From assembly GCA_003116975.1 (NCBI GenBank), contig BGKB01000004.1, forward strand, positions 372,001 to 436,000: DNA of 64,000 nt, written 5' to 3'. A program made the position numbers and the translations under genes. This stretch comes from Aurantiochytrium sp. KH105 (Eukaryota; Sar; Bigyra; Thraustochytrida; Thraustochytriidae). Of the stretch, positions 1-10,350 are shown piece by piece; positions within the stretch are counted from its first letter, which is position 1; every line of letters begins with the position of its first letter. Under the pieces are notes generated by a model, which worked only from the letters and a program-made list of their open reading frames with translations, had not been told where the DNA came from and made no database searches.

Positions 1-92
1 AGCGCGGGATCCGAGATCGATCTAGATTGACATGAACGCAAATGCAGCCAACGGGCTTCCATTCAAGGAGCAGTAGTCGTAGGAGGAGGCTG

Positions 93-187
93 AGTCGCGT
101 CGAGCCGCGTCGAGCCGCGTCGAGCCGCGTCGAGCCGCGTCGAGCCGAGTCGAGCCGCGTCGAGCCGAGTCGAGCCGAGCCGAGTCG
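93..187. repeat. GC-rich decamer minisatellite
   Basis: About nine tandem copies of a 10-bp unit CGTCGAGCCG, with a few copies changed to AGTCGAGCCG. No gene overlaps it with any confidence. Confidence 0.85.
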
Positions 188-3147
188 ACCAGGGTTGAAG
201 TGTTCGCTAGCTATAGCTAGATAGCCTCAAGAAGAACGAACGCAGGGTCGTGCCACGACCCAGCCAGGTCCACGCGTCGCGGCGCACCGCCTCGGATCCA
301 TCGCAGCGTCGTCGCATGGCACGGCGAGGCGCGAAACGGCGCGAGGAGGCGGCGCGAGGCGAGGCGAGGCGAGGCGAGGCAAGGCGAAGCGCGGCCAATG
401 ACGTGAGGCGGGCGCGGCGCCCGGACGACTCGGTTCGGGGAAGGTGTGCGCTTGCGAACAAGTGCAAAGCCCCCACAGGAACCGTGCCGCGCAACCGCCG
501 CGCGATTGAGTACCACCAGTCTCGCCTCGCCTCGCCCCGTCAAGTCTCATTGTTAATCCAACAACTGACAATGCCGTCGCGAGGAGAGGCGAGGTGAGGC
601 GAGGCGAGGCGGGCTTTCAAAATTGCCGAGTCTTCGCAAGAAGTTGACCCGCTCTATCTGTCAGCTTTGAGGCGGCGGCGATCTATCGGTCGCTGCCGGC
701 CGGCCGAGCTCACAGATTGAACAAGATATAAGAAAACGCTGACTCGGCTCGCCTTGCCTCGCCCGTACTAATAATAACTTTAACTTTTCAAAAATCACTC
801 GTGATCAGCATAGCCAGCTGCAGCTGCAGCGGTCCGAAGCGACGAGGCCCTAACGGCTGCCCACGCGGGGAGAACGTTGACTTCGTTGAGGAGATGATCG
901 TACGATATAAAACGCTCTGCGCGGGCTTGCTTGCTTGCTTGCTTTGGTTGCGGACAGGGTGGCCCATCTCATCCTGGTTCAAATGAAACTCGATCGAGGC
1001 GAGCAGGCTGTTCAGACAAACAAGATCGAGAAAGGCGACTGATCAGCAGTGGCAGCTGCAGTTCACTTTTACAGGACCAACACGATCACATGTCTTGCGG
1101 GTCGCCGGGCTGCCAGGCACATTCCATCGATTCAGCATCAGGATGCTTTCCTACGTCGCCCCAACCGTCCGGCCGGCAGGGATTTGCTACTACGTCCAAT
1201 CAACGACTGCCTCTCGCCTTTTCGCGACATCGTTTCAGCCATCCCTGGATCTTCGTTCCCGCGTGCCAGCTTGTCAGTTGCCATGCCTGTTGGTTGCACC
1301 GCCTTGGCCGTTGCATCGTGCCTTCGAGCCCCCTGCACTCCTTTCGCTCTCCTCTTCATCCAAGAAGGCGCCCCTGCACATTTTTTCCGAGGCTCGTTGC
1401 GTCGCCTCTTCGGCGGTTTCCAGCCGTCTCAGATTATTTTTTTCGTTTCTGCGTCCCGCGGCGCCGCGCGACCTACATCGTTCGCATCGGCCGTTTCCTT
1501 CCAGCACATGGCAGCCAGGACGGACGCACGTCCTCGCTCGACGCAATCGACCTTAGGGACGGGCCGTCCGCGGTGGGTCGATCGATGGACGATCGATCTC
1601 CTGCGCGAGGCCAGAACCCTGAGCAAAGCAGAGCAGTGCAGAGCTCGCTGCAGCTGCCACTGCTGACCGCAGGCTGGCAAGCAATTCCTTCGCTTCGTCG
1701 TGCAGAGAAATTGGAATTCGCTTTCCCTTCCTTTGTCATTTGCTTCCTCCGTCCCGTTTTTTCCGTTCGTTCGTTCATTCTCGATCGATTTTTTATCCAT
1801 CGATCCATCGGGCTCGGGCTCGGGCTCATGCTCGGTCTCCGTACGCTGCGCTCTTTCTCCGGACGCCATTCTGTTCCAGCCAGCCATCGCCCAGGCTCAA
1901 ACTACGCACAGCAGGGGACGCACGCACGACCCCACGTGGCACCGCCGCTCGCGCCGGCTGCCGGGGCTCAGGGACCGCGCTTGACAAGCAAGTAGCCTCC
2001 CCTCCTTCGCGTGTAAAAAAGCCGAGCGAGCGACGGCAGCCTGCGTGCGTGTGTCCGGCACGGGCTGACCAGGCTGGCCTGTATGATGTGGCCACGATTG
2101 GATGGATGGCGAGGCCGTCTGGCCGGCTTCCTTTATAGGGAAGGCAGATCGGCGGATGAGGATCGGTCGGCGACGCGCTGGAAAATCAATCCCATGGCTG
2201 GATTTTTCTATTTACTACTACACAAGTGATGCAATGCATTCGCGTCTAGGCGTATAGGCTATTCGTCTTCCATTGGTGATTCGAAAGCGAGCGAGATGCA
2301 GCAGCGCGGCGCAGCATGATCAAGCGCTGGAAGAGGCTCGACCTGCCCTTGTTGACCTCATCGAGAAAGGATTGGCGAGTCAGAGCTTCGAGCTCGTCTG
2401 AAGTGCCGCGCAGAGGAGAAAAGAATGCATGCCATGCTTCCCTCAAATCCGATCTTCTCTCTCAAATTTGCTGGAACCTAAACAAATGAGAATAAGAAAG
2501 CCTCTGCCAACGCTGCCGTTTTTGACCAGCCAATCAAAGGCCAACGACACATGGCGAGTCAGGCAGTCGTCATGCGACTTCGAACGAGCTACAAGCCAAG
2601 GCAAATTGAGGCCGATCAAGATCGAAATCTACAAAATCAATTCTCGTGCCACGCACCACGCAGACGCAGACGCTAATGACAAGAACAAACAGCCCTCTTT
2701 TCGAAAGAATGACTCGCTCCTAAAGACATCCAAAGATGCGCACTTATAGCCTTCAGCAGGCTACACTCCAGTCAGCCAGCCAGCCAGGCCAATCAGCCAG
2801 ACTCTCGTTCTTCAGGCCTGTCCGCGCCTGTGATACATGCATACTACGACGTAGGGAACATACACACACGAAATAGAAAAGGCCCAGTCCTGCTTGCTCC
2901 GCCGCTGCCGCCGCTGCCGCCGCTAGTCCGGGTCCCTCGCCCGGCTGGACCAGCCTCCGCAGAGGCGACAACGGCAGCAACGACGGCAGCGACGACGGCT
3001 GCTAGCGACTGCGAGCCCAGATCGGCTGGGATGGCAGCGGCCAGCAGTAGCAGGCTTGCGGAAGGGCAGAAGACCAGCCAGGTGTGCGCGTGTATACGCG
3101 CAGCACTAGCAGAAGAAAAAACTTTTGTTGCTTCGTCGTTCCTGGAG

Positions 3148-3183
3148 CGGAGCCAAGCGGAGTCTCAACTCCGTTTGGCTCCG
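3148..3183. repeat. 16-bp inverted repeat with 4-nt loop
   Basis: Left arm CGGAGCCAAGCGGAGT (3148-3163) and right arm ACTCCGTTTGGCTCCG (3168-3183) pair along 16 positions with one G-T wobble around the loop CTCA. As RNA this would be a very stable hairpin. No gene is recognised on either side, so its role is unknown; a terminator, small RNA stem or transposon remnant are all possible. Confidence 0.8.
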
Positions 3184-4245
3184 ATCGGGCGCGAGAAACA
3201 AGTATGGTGTGGGGTGCAAAGGCAGACACGAAGTGTGTGTGGCTGGCGTCACACTACGCCCATGGTTGCAGCAGCAAGAAGCAGCAAGCAGCAGGCCAGC
3301 TGCCACGCCATTGCCACTCTGCCGCCCGCCTGGCCTTCCATTCAGATTATCGACGTCCAGGCCGCTCCTTCGACCTTCCTCTCTTCCTTTCTTTCGTTGG
3401 ACGTTCGGTCGTCCGGTCGGCTGGTCCGAGCCGCCGGTCAGCGTGCGACGAGACCGTATACGTAGATGGTGAGAGGCGGCACATGAATAGACCCTAGTGC
3501 CGCCAAGAGGCTTTTATCCATTAAGGTTTCTACCAGCCAGCCAGGAAGAGGTAAGCTCTTGTCAGTCAATAGCGTGCTCACTGTCTGTATACCTTCTGAA
3601 TCGCAAGATGCTGGGTTCCGGTTTTCTCAGCGTGCGGCGTCTCCGGTCTTGACTGCGAGGCAAGCGTTAGCAATCGAGGGTCCTCCAGCGGCAGGTAAGC
3701 AGGGAGGCAAGAAGGCAAGCAGAAAGTTCATGCTTGGCCGCTCGCTGGAAAGTGGAGGAATCGGCAAAATGGAAGTCGCAGGCATAAATAGAAAGTATTC
3801 ACGACAAATCAGCCTACTGCCGGGGACGCAGTCGTTGATTGTCATCAAGGAAGAGTATAGCAAGCAACCTGAATAAACGACAAGCTGCTGGGACGTGCAT
3901 GAATTCAACATTAGATTGAAAAAAACAAGTCTCATTTCTTTTCGTTTTTCATAAATTGAGAGACACGGCCAAGTCGCATTTCCTTCGAGGAAAATGGATC
4001 TCTCGCAAGCGGCATGGAACGATGAGCAACCAATTCGATCAAGTTCTTGCAAGATCAAACGAAGAAGCGACCGTCAAGAAACCATTTCTCGAGACTGCCA
4101 CGATCATTCCGAGAGAACAATACTAAGATCTTATAGGAGGAGAGAAGGCATTACATCATCCGTTATGCATCACATTTTTGACGACGAGCATACCCCAACA
4201 AATAGTGAGGATTCGAGTTTCCCAAATTCAGAAAATTGATGGCAA

Positions 4246-5424
4246 TCACCACGACGTATCGTGCCCAGGGATCGAGTTGGCAAAATCTGCCAGCTCAATC
4301 GCTTCAACAAAGGGCTTTCGTCCTCCAGGTACGACAAAACCTTGCCATTCTGCATACGAAGCCATCATGCGACGCATAAGCCAATCTCCAAAAAGTGGCG
4401 CATCGTGCGGAAGGTCTTGGTCGACCGAGGTTCGATTACTGTCCATGAGTCCACGCGGAATTGCAGCAGAATACTTTGGTTCCAGAAACATGGGCGAAGA
4501 AAAACGCTCCGTACCAATGTCCAGCACTCGATGAAATGTTGCCTTGAGGCGGTAGTTGGTCAACCGGGCGAAAAGGTCGCCCAAATTGACCACCAACGTG
4601 TCGCGAATGGGCGCGACGCTTCGGTACTCACCGTCTATATACACTTGCAGGCCCGGATATCCAAAGGTCGCCAGCAGCGTCAGAATGCCCGAGTCCGCGT
4701 GCTCTGGGGTCGTCAGTCTCAGATCCTCTGGACCAAGCTGCGAGCTGTCCACCAGGCCGCTTGCTCGAGGCGCATAGTGAATGGTTCGCAGCGTTGTCAA
4801 CGTCGCGCCCTCAAACCACGGATCGAAAAAGGCCGCCGGCTTCCCGAGACCCAGCGCAAGCAGACGCAGTACGCGCAGCGCGGCCGCGAACCATGCCTGT
4901 TGTGTCTTGCAAAAGCTCTCCTTGATCCACTGCAGCTCCTGCGCATCCGGAAACGGCGTATCCTCATACAAGGGCAAGGCAGCCTCTTGTGCGTCCATGG
5001 GTCCGACAGGAAATCCTTGGTCAAAGAACTCCTTGTGCGAGGCGTCATTTGGCTTGAATGGCTGGTACCCCCGGTACACGTTCGAGTGTGTTGGCTCATC
5101 CTTTTGCAGAAACATATCGTGCTTGACGCTCGCCGGCAGCTCGTGCAAAGCTTTGCATGCGTCAAGGTATACTTCCTCCTCATACCCAGGTACTTGGGTG
5201 AGCACGAGAAAGCCAATCGTCTCCATTTGCCCGATCAGCTCTCGCGCGATTTCTGTGTCGTCCTCGCGTCTCATATCGATTGCGTGCAGATTCGTGAATT
5301 CCAAGCGTTCATCGGTGGCATCATCATTGGCAGCACCGCTGCTGATCATCGTGGTCCTACTCGCCCTCCTTGCGCTGTAGGCTATGCCTGGAATGGTCGC
5401 GAATCGAGACTGCGTGCGAGACAT
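4246..5424 (-). CDS. 2-oxoglutarate/Fe(II)-dependent dioxygenase, isopenicillin-N-synthase-like
   Basis: A 392-residue non-heme iron oxygenase of the isopenicillin N synthase-like family, which couples decarboxylation of 2-oxoglutarate to oxidation of a small molecule. The N-terminal DIOX_N region spans about residues 40-160 and the double-stranded beta-helix about 205-320. The iron triad is visible as H242-x-D244 (in EHADSG) and H298 (in TFHRV), and R307-x-S309 (RFS) fits the 2-oxoglutarate-binding RxS motif. The first 25 residues are R/S-rich with few acids, compatible with a mitochondrial presequence; a second Met at residue 26 is an alternative start. The substrate cannot be told from sequence. 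It is divergent from the transsulfuration fusion gene across 1.5 kb. Confidence 0.88.
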   Translation of the reverse strand: MSRTQSRFATIPGIAYSARRASRTTMISSGAANDDATDERLEFTNLHAIDMRREDDTEIARELIGQMETIGFLVLTQVPGYEEEVYLDACKALHELPASVKHDMFLQKDEPTHSNVYRGYQPFKPNDASHKEFFDQGFPVGPMDAQEAALPLYEDTPFPDAQELQWIKESFCKTQQAWFAAALRVLRLLALGLGKPAAFFDPWFEGATLTTLRTIHYAPRASGLVDSSQLGPEDLRLTTPEHADSGILTLLATFGYPGLQVYIDGEYRSVAPIRDTLVVNLGDLFARLTNYRLKATFHRVLDIGTERFSSPMFLEPKYSAAIPRGLMDSNRTSVDQDLPHDAPLFGDWLMRRMMASYAEWQGFVVPGGRKPFVEAIELADFANSIPGHDTSW

Positions 5425-6464
5425 GCGAGGCCCGCTCGCCTTGCTTCTAAACTGATTCAGAGGGCAAGCTTACTACTACAAGGATGGGACGATTCTTGGC
5501 CTCGTGCCAGGCTGCAGCCCAGGCTGCAGCAGCCTGCTGCTGTTGCAAAAGATCCAGCACAGGAACTCACAGTCAATACGATGATCGCGACAAGGAAGGG
5601 CTTCCGCGCTGGAAAAGCCACTGGCGCCAGGTCGTGCTTTCGCGAAGTCCCGACGACTAGCAGCCGCCTCTTCTTCTCTCGTTGGCCAGCTGCGGCGAGC
5701 GCGGGGGTATACTGCCCACCTGCTCGACCCACGTTGAGTGCGAGACGTCTCCATTCATCTCCGTACCTCTCAAGGCACCTCCATCGTCCTGACGTTAGCG
5801 CATGCGGACCTGGCGAGACACGGAGTCCTCGCGCGCCGTCCTACATCCCGCTGCTCAGTCGCTGGCGATCGGGATCCCGGTCAGGCCCCCGCCCCGGTCT
5901 GCCTTGCGCCGGCAGACCTTGCTCCAGCTTGCCGGAGCGTCTTGCGGGCGCCGCGCCAAGCTGCTCGCATCTGCATGTCGCCCGCGGCCTTGGCCATCTC
6001 ATCATCCGCGGCCCCCTTGGCCCTCTCATCTCGCTGCGCAAGCTCGCCTGCGCCCTGCGCGCCGCTGCTCTGCGCGCCGCAGGCTCTGGCTCTGCGCGCC
6101 GGGCGCTCGCAGACGGCCTCTCCGCGCGCGACTGCGAGCGGCGTCTGTCGCGGCGCTCATCTATCTTCGCCGTCGCCGGTCCCGTCTCTTCTCCTTCGTC
6201 CGCTCACTTCATCTCATCTCACGGCCCTCGTCCTCCGCGGCCGCACGCGCTGCGCCAGTCGAGCAACGCGGCCGCGGTCCGCGCACGTTGCGCTCGGCGG
6301 GGAAGCCGCAGCGGCTGCGCGAGATGGCGGAAGCGTCGCCGAATGGTGCCGGGCTATTCTTGCTGGGCAATTTCTGCTGGCGACGGCGGCAGCTAGCTCT
6401 GCTGGCTGCTGCTTGGCGGCGGGATGACTAACGCGCTGCAGCCGCTGCGAGGAGATGCTTTTGT

Positions 6465-6538
<74 letters not shown>

Positions 6539-6924
6539 GCGGCGCTGCTTCTCGGGCCCCAGCCGCGCGGCGCCGACTTCTCATTCTCGCCCTCGGCCTC
6601 GCCGAGACCGTTCATCTCGCCTCCACATCCCGCCTCCGAATCCTGCAGCGCCGCGACCACTGGCCTCGCTCGTCATCGCGCTGCCTGCGCTCGGAGCGCT
6701 CCCTGCTCGAGCTGCGCCTGTTTCGCGCTTGCTTGTGCTTGTGCTCGAGCTTGCGCCCGTGCTCAGCTTGTGAACGTGAACATGTTCTTGTGCTCGTGCG
6801 CCTGTGCTAGCGCCTGTAGTAGCGTAGCGTGTGAACACGCCTGGGCCTGAGCCGCTCCTCGAGGCCGCGGGGGGCGAGCAAATCCGCAACAGCGAGGCCG
6901 GCGAGGAGGAGGAGGAGGAGTGCG
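5425..6924. other. Divergent intergenic region with AAGC microsatellite
   Basis: The 1.5 kb between the start codons of the oxygenase (-) and the transsulfuration fusion (+) must carry both promoters and 5' UTRs. It is very GC-rich from 5,800 to 6,400. Long overlapping open frames on both strands show no domain and no consistent codon bias. A (GCAA)n microsatellite lies at 6465-6538. No further gene is supported. Confidence 0.55.
6465..6538. repeat. (GCAA)n tetranucleotide microsatellite
   Basis: About 18 uninterrupted GCAA units. Translations through it give Q-A-S-K or C-L-L-A repeats on the two strands, which explains several spurious open frames. A second, even longer array of the complementary CTTG unit is at 42921-43007. 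Confidence 0.95.
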
Positions 6925-9900
6925 ATGCGCGCGCTGCGCCAGGTGCGGCTCCGCAGAGGCGGCCGAGGCGCGCTGGAGGCGGCGAAGGAGCCCTTGGGCG
7001 CGAGGCGACGCGCGATGGACCTCGCGGGAACGAGCAAGACGCCCTGGTGGCCAGCCAGGTCCAGGTGCCTCGCGACGCGCGCGAGCAGCAGCGGCAGCAG
7101 CAGCGGCGCCGCCGCCGCGGGAGGCAGCGAGCCACACGCGAACGGCGAGCCGAACGGGACGGACGCCGCGGCAGACGGCGCGGCGGCTCCGTCGCCTCCC
7201 GTCGCCAAGGCCAAGCGCGTCAAGGCGTATGACATCGCCACCAAGGTGGCCTCCTTTGGCAGCGGCAGCCGCAAGGACCCCACGGGCACCGTGAACGTGC
7301 CCATCTTTCAGACGGCGACCTTTGACTGCCGCGAACAGAGCCAGTATGACTACACGCGCAGCGGCAACCCGACGCGCCACGCGCTCGAGGAGCTCTGCGG
7401 CTCCCTCGAAGGCACCGACGCACGCTCTTTCGCCTTCACCTCGGGGATGGCCGCCCTCACGGCGGTCACCCGCCTCGTCAAGCCAGGCGACACCATCCTG
7501 GCATGTCAGGACATCTACGGCGGCATGCACCGTCTTCTCATGAACTGCGCAAAAATTAGTGGCATCAAGATTAATTTTGTAGAAACCTGGGAGCTCGACC
7601 AGGTCGAAAAGGCCTTCGCGGAAGAGGGCCATCGCATCAAACTCGTCTGTCTCGAGTCCCCGACGAACCCGCAAATGCGCGTCAGCGACATTCAGGCCAT
7701 CTCGCGCATTGCCCGCGCGCATGACGCCATTGTTTGCGTCGACAACAGCATCATGTCCCCGCTCCTCATGCAGCCTCTTACGCTCGGAGCCGACATCGTC
7801 GTGCACTCGGCCACAAAGTTCATGTCCGGTCATTCCGATGTCATGGCCGGCATCGTCACGTGTAAGAACAAGGAGTTTGCCGACCGGATCGCCTTTGTGC
7901 AAAACGCCGAGGGCAGCGGCCTTGCGCCCTTTGACTCCTGGCTCGTTCTCCGCGGCCTCAAGACCATGGCGCTTCGCGTCGCTGCTGCGCAAAAGAACGC
8001 CCTTCTCGTCTACGAGTTCCTCATCCGTCACCCGGATGTTGTCGCCGTCAACTACCTCAAGCCTCTCCACGAGGAGTATCTTCAGATTGACGCTGCGCTC
8101 GAAGAGCAAAAGCGAAGTGTCGCCAACCCGAACTGGCGCCAAGAGACCCATACTCACTTTGAGCAGGCCACTGGCGGTGGTGCTCTGCTGAGCTTTGAGA
8201 TGCGCGACGCAACCACCTCGCAGGCCCTCATTCAAAATCTTGCGCTCTTCAAGAACACCGTCAGCTTTGGCTCATGTAGCTCGCTCGCAGAAATCCCCGC
8301 AGAAATGTCTCATGCCAGTATTCCTGCCGAAATGCAGACCATGTCGCCCGCACTCGTTCGCCTCTCGATTGGTATCGAGGACAGCGACGACCTGATTGCC
8401 GACCTCAGCAGTGCCATCGCTGCAGCCACCTGCTCAAATGGCTACAAGTTGCAGCGTACGGCCAGCTATGGATCCTTTCCTCTCGGCCAAAGCCTTCCTC
8501 CCAAGGATTACCACGCTGTTGGCGTGTCCATGCCTTCGTGGGACGATGTGGTTCGCTATGAGGAGGGCGACCCCAACGTACATGCTCAGCTCTCTGCCGG
8601 CTACCCGCGCTTCGTCTTTCTCCACGCTGTCAAGCAGCTTTTTGCCAAAGCCGAGGAACTCTTCGCGCACCCCAATGAGCGCGCCATGGTTCTCCCCAGT
8701 GCGCGCATTGCCCTTCGCTTCCAGGCCTTTCTCGGCAGCAAGCAGGTCGACTTGCACGATTGCTTTGCGCACGGTGCCTTTGCAGCCACCTTCTCCGAAG
8801 AGCTCATGCCTCAAGCGAAAAAGTTCTGGCAGCACTCGGGTGAGATCATCTCCAGTCGCCAGGCCGCCGCCGTCCTCGACGTCATTGACCGTACCTGCTT
8901 TGAGAACGCCCGTACGCGCGGCAAGCGCGAGGTCCGCAAGGCACAAACGCTTGACAAGGCCGAAGCTCCCGACGCTCGCATGCCTCCCGCGGCTCCTCAC
9001 TCGGCCAAACAAGCCGACTACTCCTCTCGCGAGGCCCTGCTAAAGCGTATCGGATCCATCATGCACGAAAACCCGCGCAACGTCTATCTCTTTCCCACGG
9101 GAATGGCTGCAATCGCATCCACGCAGCGCCTGCTGAAACTGTCTTCGCAATGGGAGGAGAAGCCTCTCCGCACAGTCGTCTTTGGCTTCCCTTACTTGGA
9201 CACCCTCAAGTTGGCCCAGCTCGAGTCTTCGCTTGGCTCTGGCTGCACCTTTTTCGGCCGCGGCGACGAGGCCGACTTTCAAGATCTCCGCAAGCTCCTC
9301 GAGACGGAGCGTATTTCAGGTCTCTTTTGTGAGTTCCCCTCCAACCCATTGCTCATGGCCCCTGATCTGGCGCGCCTGCGCAGTCTCGCTGACGAATTTG
9401 GCTTCGCGCTTATTGTCGACGATTCCGTCGTTGGATCCAGCAACGTTGACCTCACGGGGCCCGGTGGCGCGGATATCATCTGCACTTCGCTCACCAAACA
9501 GTTCTCCGGTTCGGGCAACGTCATGGGTGGATCACTTGTGCTCAACTCAGAGGGCCCGCTGTATAGCGTTCTCAAGAGCCGCATTGACCATGACCACGAA
9601 GAGAATCTCTGGTACGAGGATGCTCAGGTCCTCCTCAAGGCTTGCGCCGATCTCGAGGCTCGCGTAGCACAGACAAACGCCACGACAATGACGCTTATCG
9701 ACCATCTTTCCAAGTCGCCCCACGTCAAGAAGATTTACCATCCGTCTTGCGTGGGCACAGAGCTCTACGATCGGTACAAGCGCGACGTCCCGCACGCAGG
9801 TTATGGTTCGCTCTTCTCTGTGGTTTTCAAGAACCCTCAGCATGCGCAGCGTTTTTACAACAAGCTGCAAATCCCCAAATCTCCGGGTTTCGGCACAAAC

Positions 9901-10068
9901 TTCTCCATGACCTGCCCGTACACTGTCATTGCTCACTACAACGAGCTCGAGTGGGCTGCCGAGTTTGGCGTTGACGAGAGTCTTATTCGCATCTGGATCG
10001 GTATGGAAGATGCTCGTGAGCTTGTGGCAAAGTTTGACGCCGCGCTTGACTCATGCTGCGATCTCTAA
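6925..10068 (+). CDS. Fused cystathionine beta-lyase / cystathionine gamma-synthase (bifunctional transsulfuration enzyme)
   Basis: A single 1047-residue frame with two fold-type I PLP enzymes of the Cys/Met metabolism family. Residues about 105-510 match plant-type cystathionine beta-lyase (YDYTRSGNPTR, FTSGMAALTAV, PTNPQMRVSDI, and SATKF with PLP lysine K298). Residues about 520-1047 match the fungal STR2/Met-7 type of cystathionine gamma-synthase, including its own N-terminal signature (LGQSLPPKDYHAVGVSMPSW, YEEGDPNVH, GYPRFVF) and SLTKQF with PLP lysine K858. The two halves together would turn an activated homoserine plus cysteine into cystathionine and then homocysteine, the sulfur branch of methionine synthesis. 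The first 60 residues are Arg/Ala-rich without acids, suggesting organelle targeting; Met31 is an alternative start. Both active-site lysines are present, so both domains look active. No stop, intron or frameshift separates them. Confidence 0.93.
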   Translation: MRALRQVRLRRGGRGALEAAKEPLGARRRAMDLAGTSKTPWWPARSRCLATRASSSGSSSGAAAAGGSEPHANGEPNGTDAAADGAAAPSPPVAKAKRVKAYDIATKVASFGSGSRKDPTGTVNVPIFQTATFDCREQSQYDYTRSGNPTRHALEELCGSLEGTDARSFAFTSGMAALTAVTRLVKPGDTILACQDIYGGMHRLLMNCAKISGIKINFVETWELDQVEKAFAEEGHRIKLVCLESPTNPQMRVSDIQAISRIARAHDAIVCVDNSIMSPLLMQPLTLGADIVVHSATKFMSGHSDVMAGIVTCKNKEFADRIAFVQNAEGSGLAPFDSWLVLRGLKTMALRVAAAQKNALLVYEFLIRHPDVVAVNYLKPLHEEYLQIDAALEEQKRSVANPNWRQETHTHFEQATGGGALLSFEMRDATTSQALIQNLALFKNTVSFGSCSSLAEIPAEMSHASIPAEMQTMSPALVRLSIGIEDSDDLIADLSSAIAAATCSNGYKLQRTASYGSFPLGQSLPPKDYHAVGVSMPSWDDVVRYEEGDPNVHAQLSAGYPRFVFLHAVKQLFAKAEELFAHPNERAMVLPSARIALRFQAFLGSKQVDLHDCFAHGAFAATFSEELMPQAKKFWQHSGEIISSRQAAAVLDVIDRTCFENARTRGKREVRKAQTLDKAEAPDARMPPAAPHSAKQADYSSREALLKRIGSIMHENPRNVYLFPTGMAAIASTQRLLKLSSQWEEKPLRTVVFGFPYLDTLKLAQLESSLGSGCTFFGRGDEADFQDLRKLLETERISGLFCEFPSNPLLMAPDLARLRSLADEFGFALIVDDSVVGSSNVDLTGPGGADIICTSLTKQFSGSGNVMGGSLVLNSEGPLYSVLKSRIDHDHEENLWYEDAQVLLKACADLEARVAQTNATTMTLIDHLSKSPHVKKIYHPSCVGTELYDRYKRDVPHAGYGSLFSVVFKNPQHAQRFYNKLQIPKSPGFGTNFSMTCPYTVIAHYNELEWAAEFGVDESLIRIWIGMEDARELVAKFDAALDSCCDL

Positions 10069-10350
10069 AAGAGAAAAAGCCTTCCCAGTCGTCCCTTTCA
10101 CGGACAAAACAAAATAAATGAATAGAAGAAGGTTGTCTGCCAGGAAAGAACTCCCGCAAATTTCGGCCGGCCGTAGCGCCTGTCCTCGCGAGACTTATAT
10201 AAAATGCAAGTCAAGATTAGTCATCCCTTCACCATATAGAAATGATACAGTACGACTCCGTCTATCAGACAGTCAGACAGTCAGAAAAAAACTTAACAAA
10301 AAAACAAAACAAAACGAAAAGATAGAAAAGAAAGGAACAACAGATCATAA

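Larger units (their letters stand above)
1..4245. other. Gene-poor, repeat-rich intergenic region
   Basis: I see no convincing gene in these 4.2 kb. The open frames present (the longest about 350 codons near 931-1995) have no recognisable domain, are arginine/serine/proline-rich, and look like by-products of GC-rich sequence. The first 800 bases are dense in short GC-rich arrays (a decamer array near 93-187 and GGCGA-type pentamers near 355-380 and 585-610). A (GCTT)n run lies near 923-942. From about 2,200 the base composition is less GC-rich, with AT-rich stretches near 2,450-2,750 and 3,780-4,150. A strong inverted repeat lies at 3148-3183. The right end is the 3' flank of the minus-strand oxygenase gene. 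Confidence 0.6.

Noticed and set aside
931-1995. 354-codon plus-strand open frame at the left end
   Set aside because: No domain, biased composition, and overlapping open frames on both strands; no reason to prefer it.
5457-5732. 91-codon minus-strand frame upstream of the oxygenase, with a GTGAGT donor-like site
   Set aside because: Considered as a 5' exon of the oxygenase gene, but no acceptor and no conserved sequence support it.
4261-6396. 711-codon plus-strand open frame
   Set aside because: It is antisense to the oxygenase over its first 1.2 kb and continues through GC-rich promoter DNA; no domain is visible.
6763-8235. 490-codon minus-strand open frame
   Set aside because: Antisense to the cystathionine beta-lyase half; an effect of GC-ending codons in the real gene.
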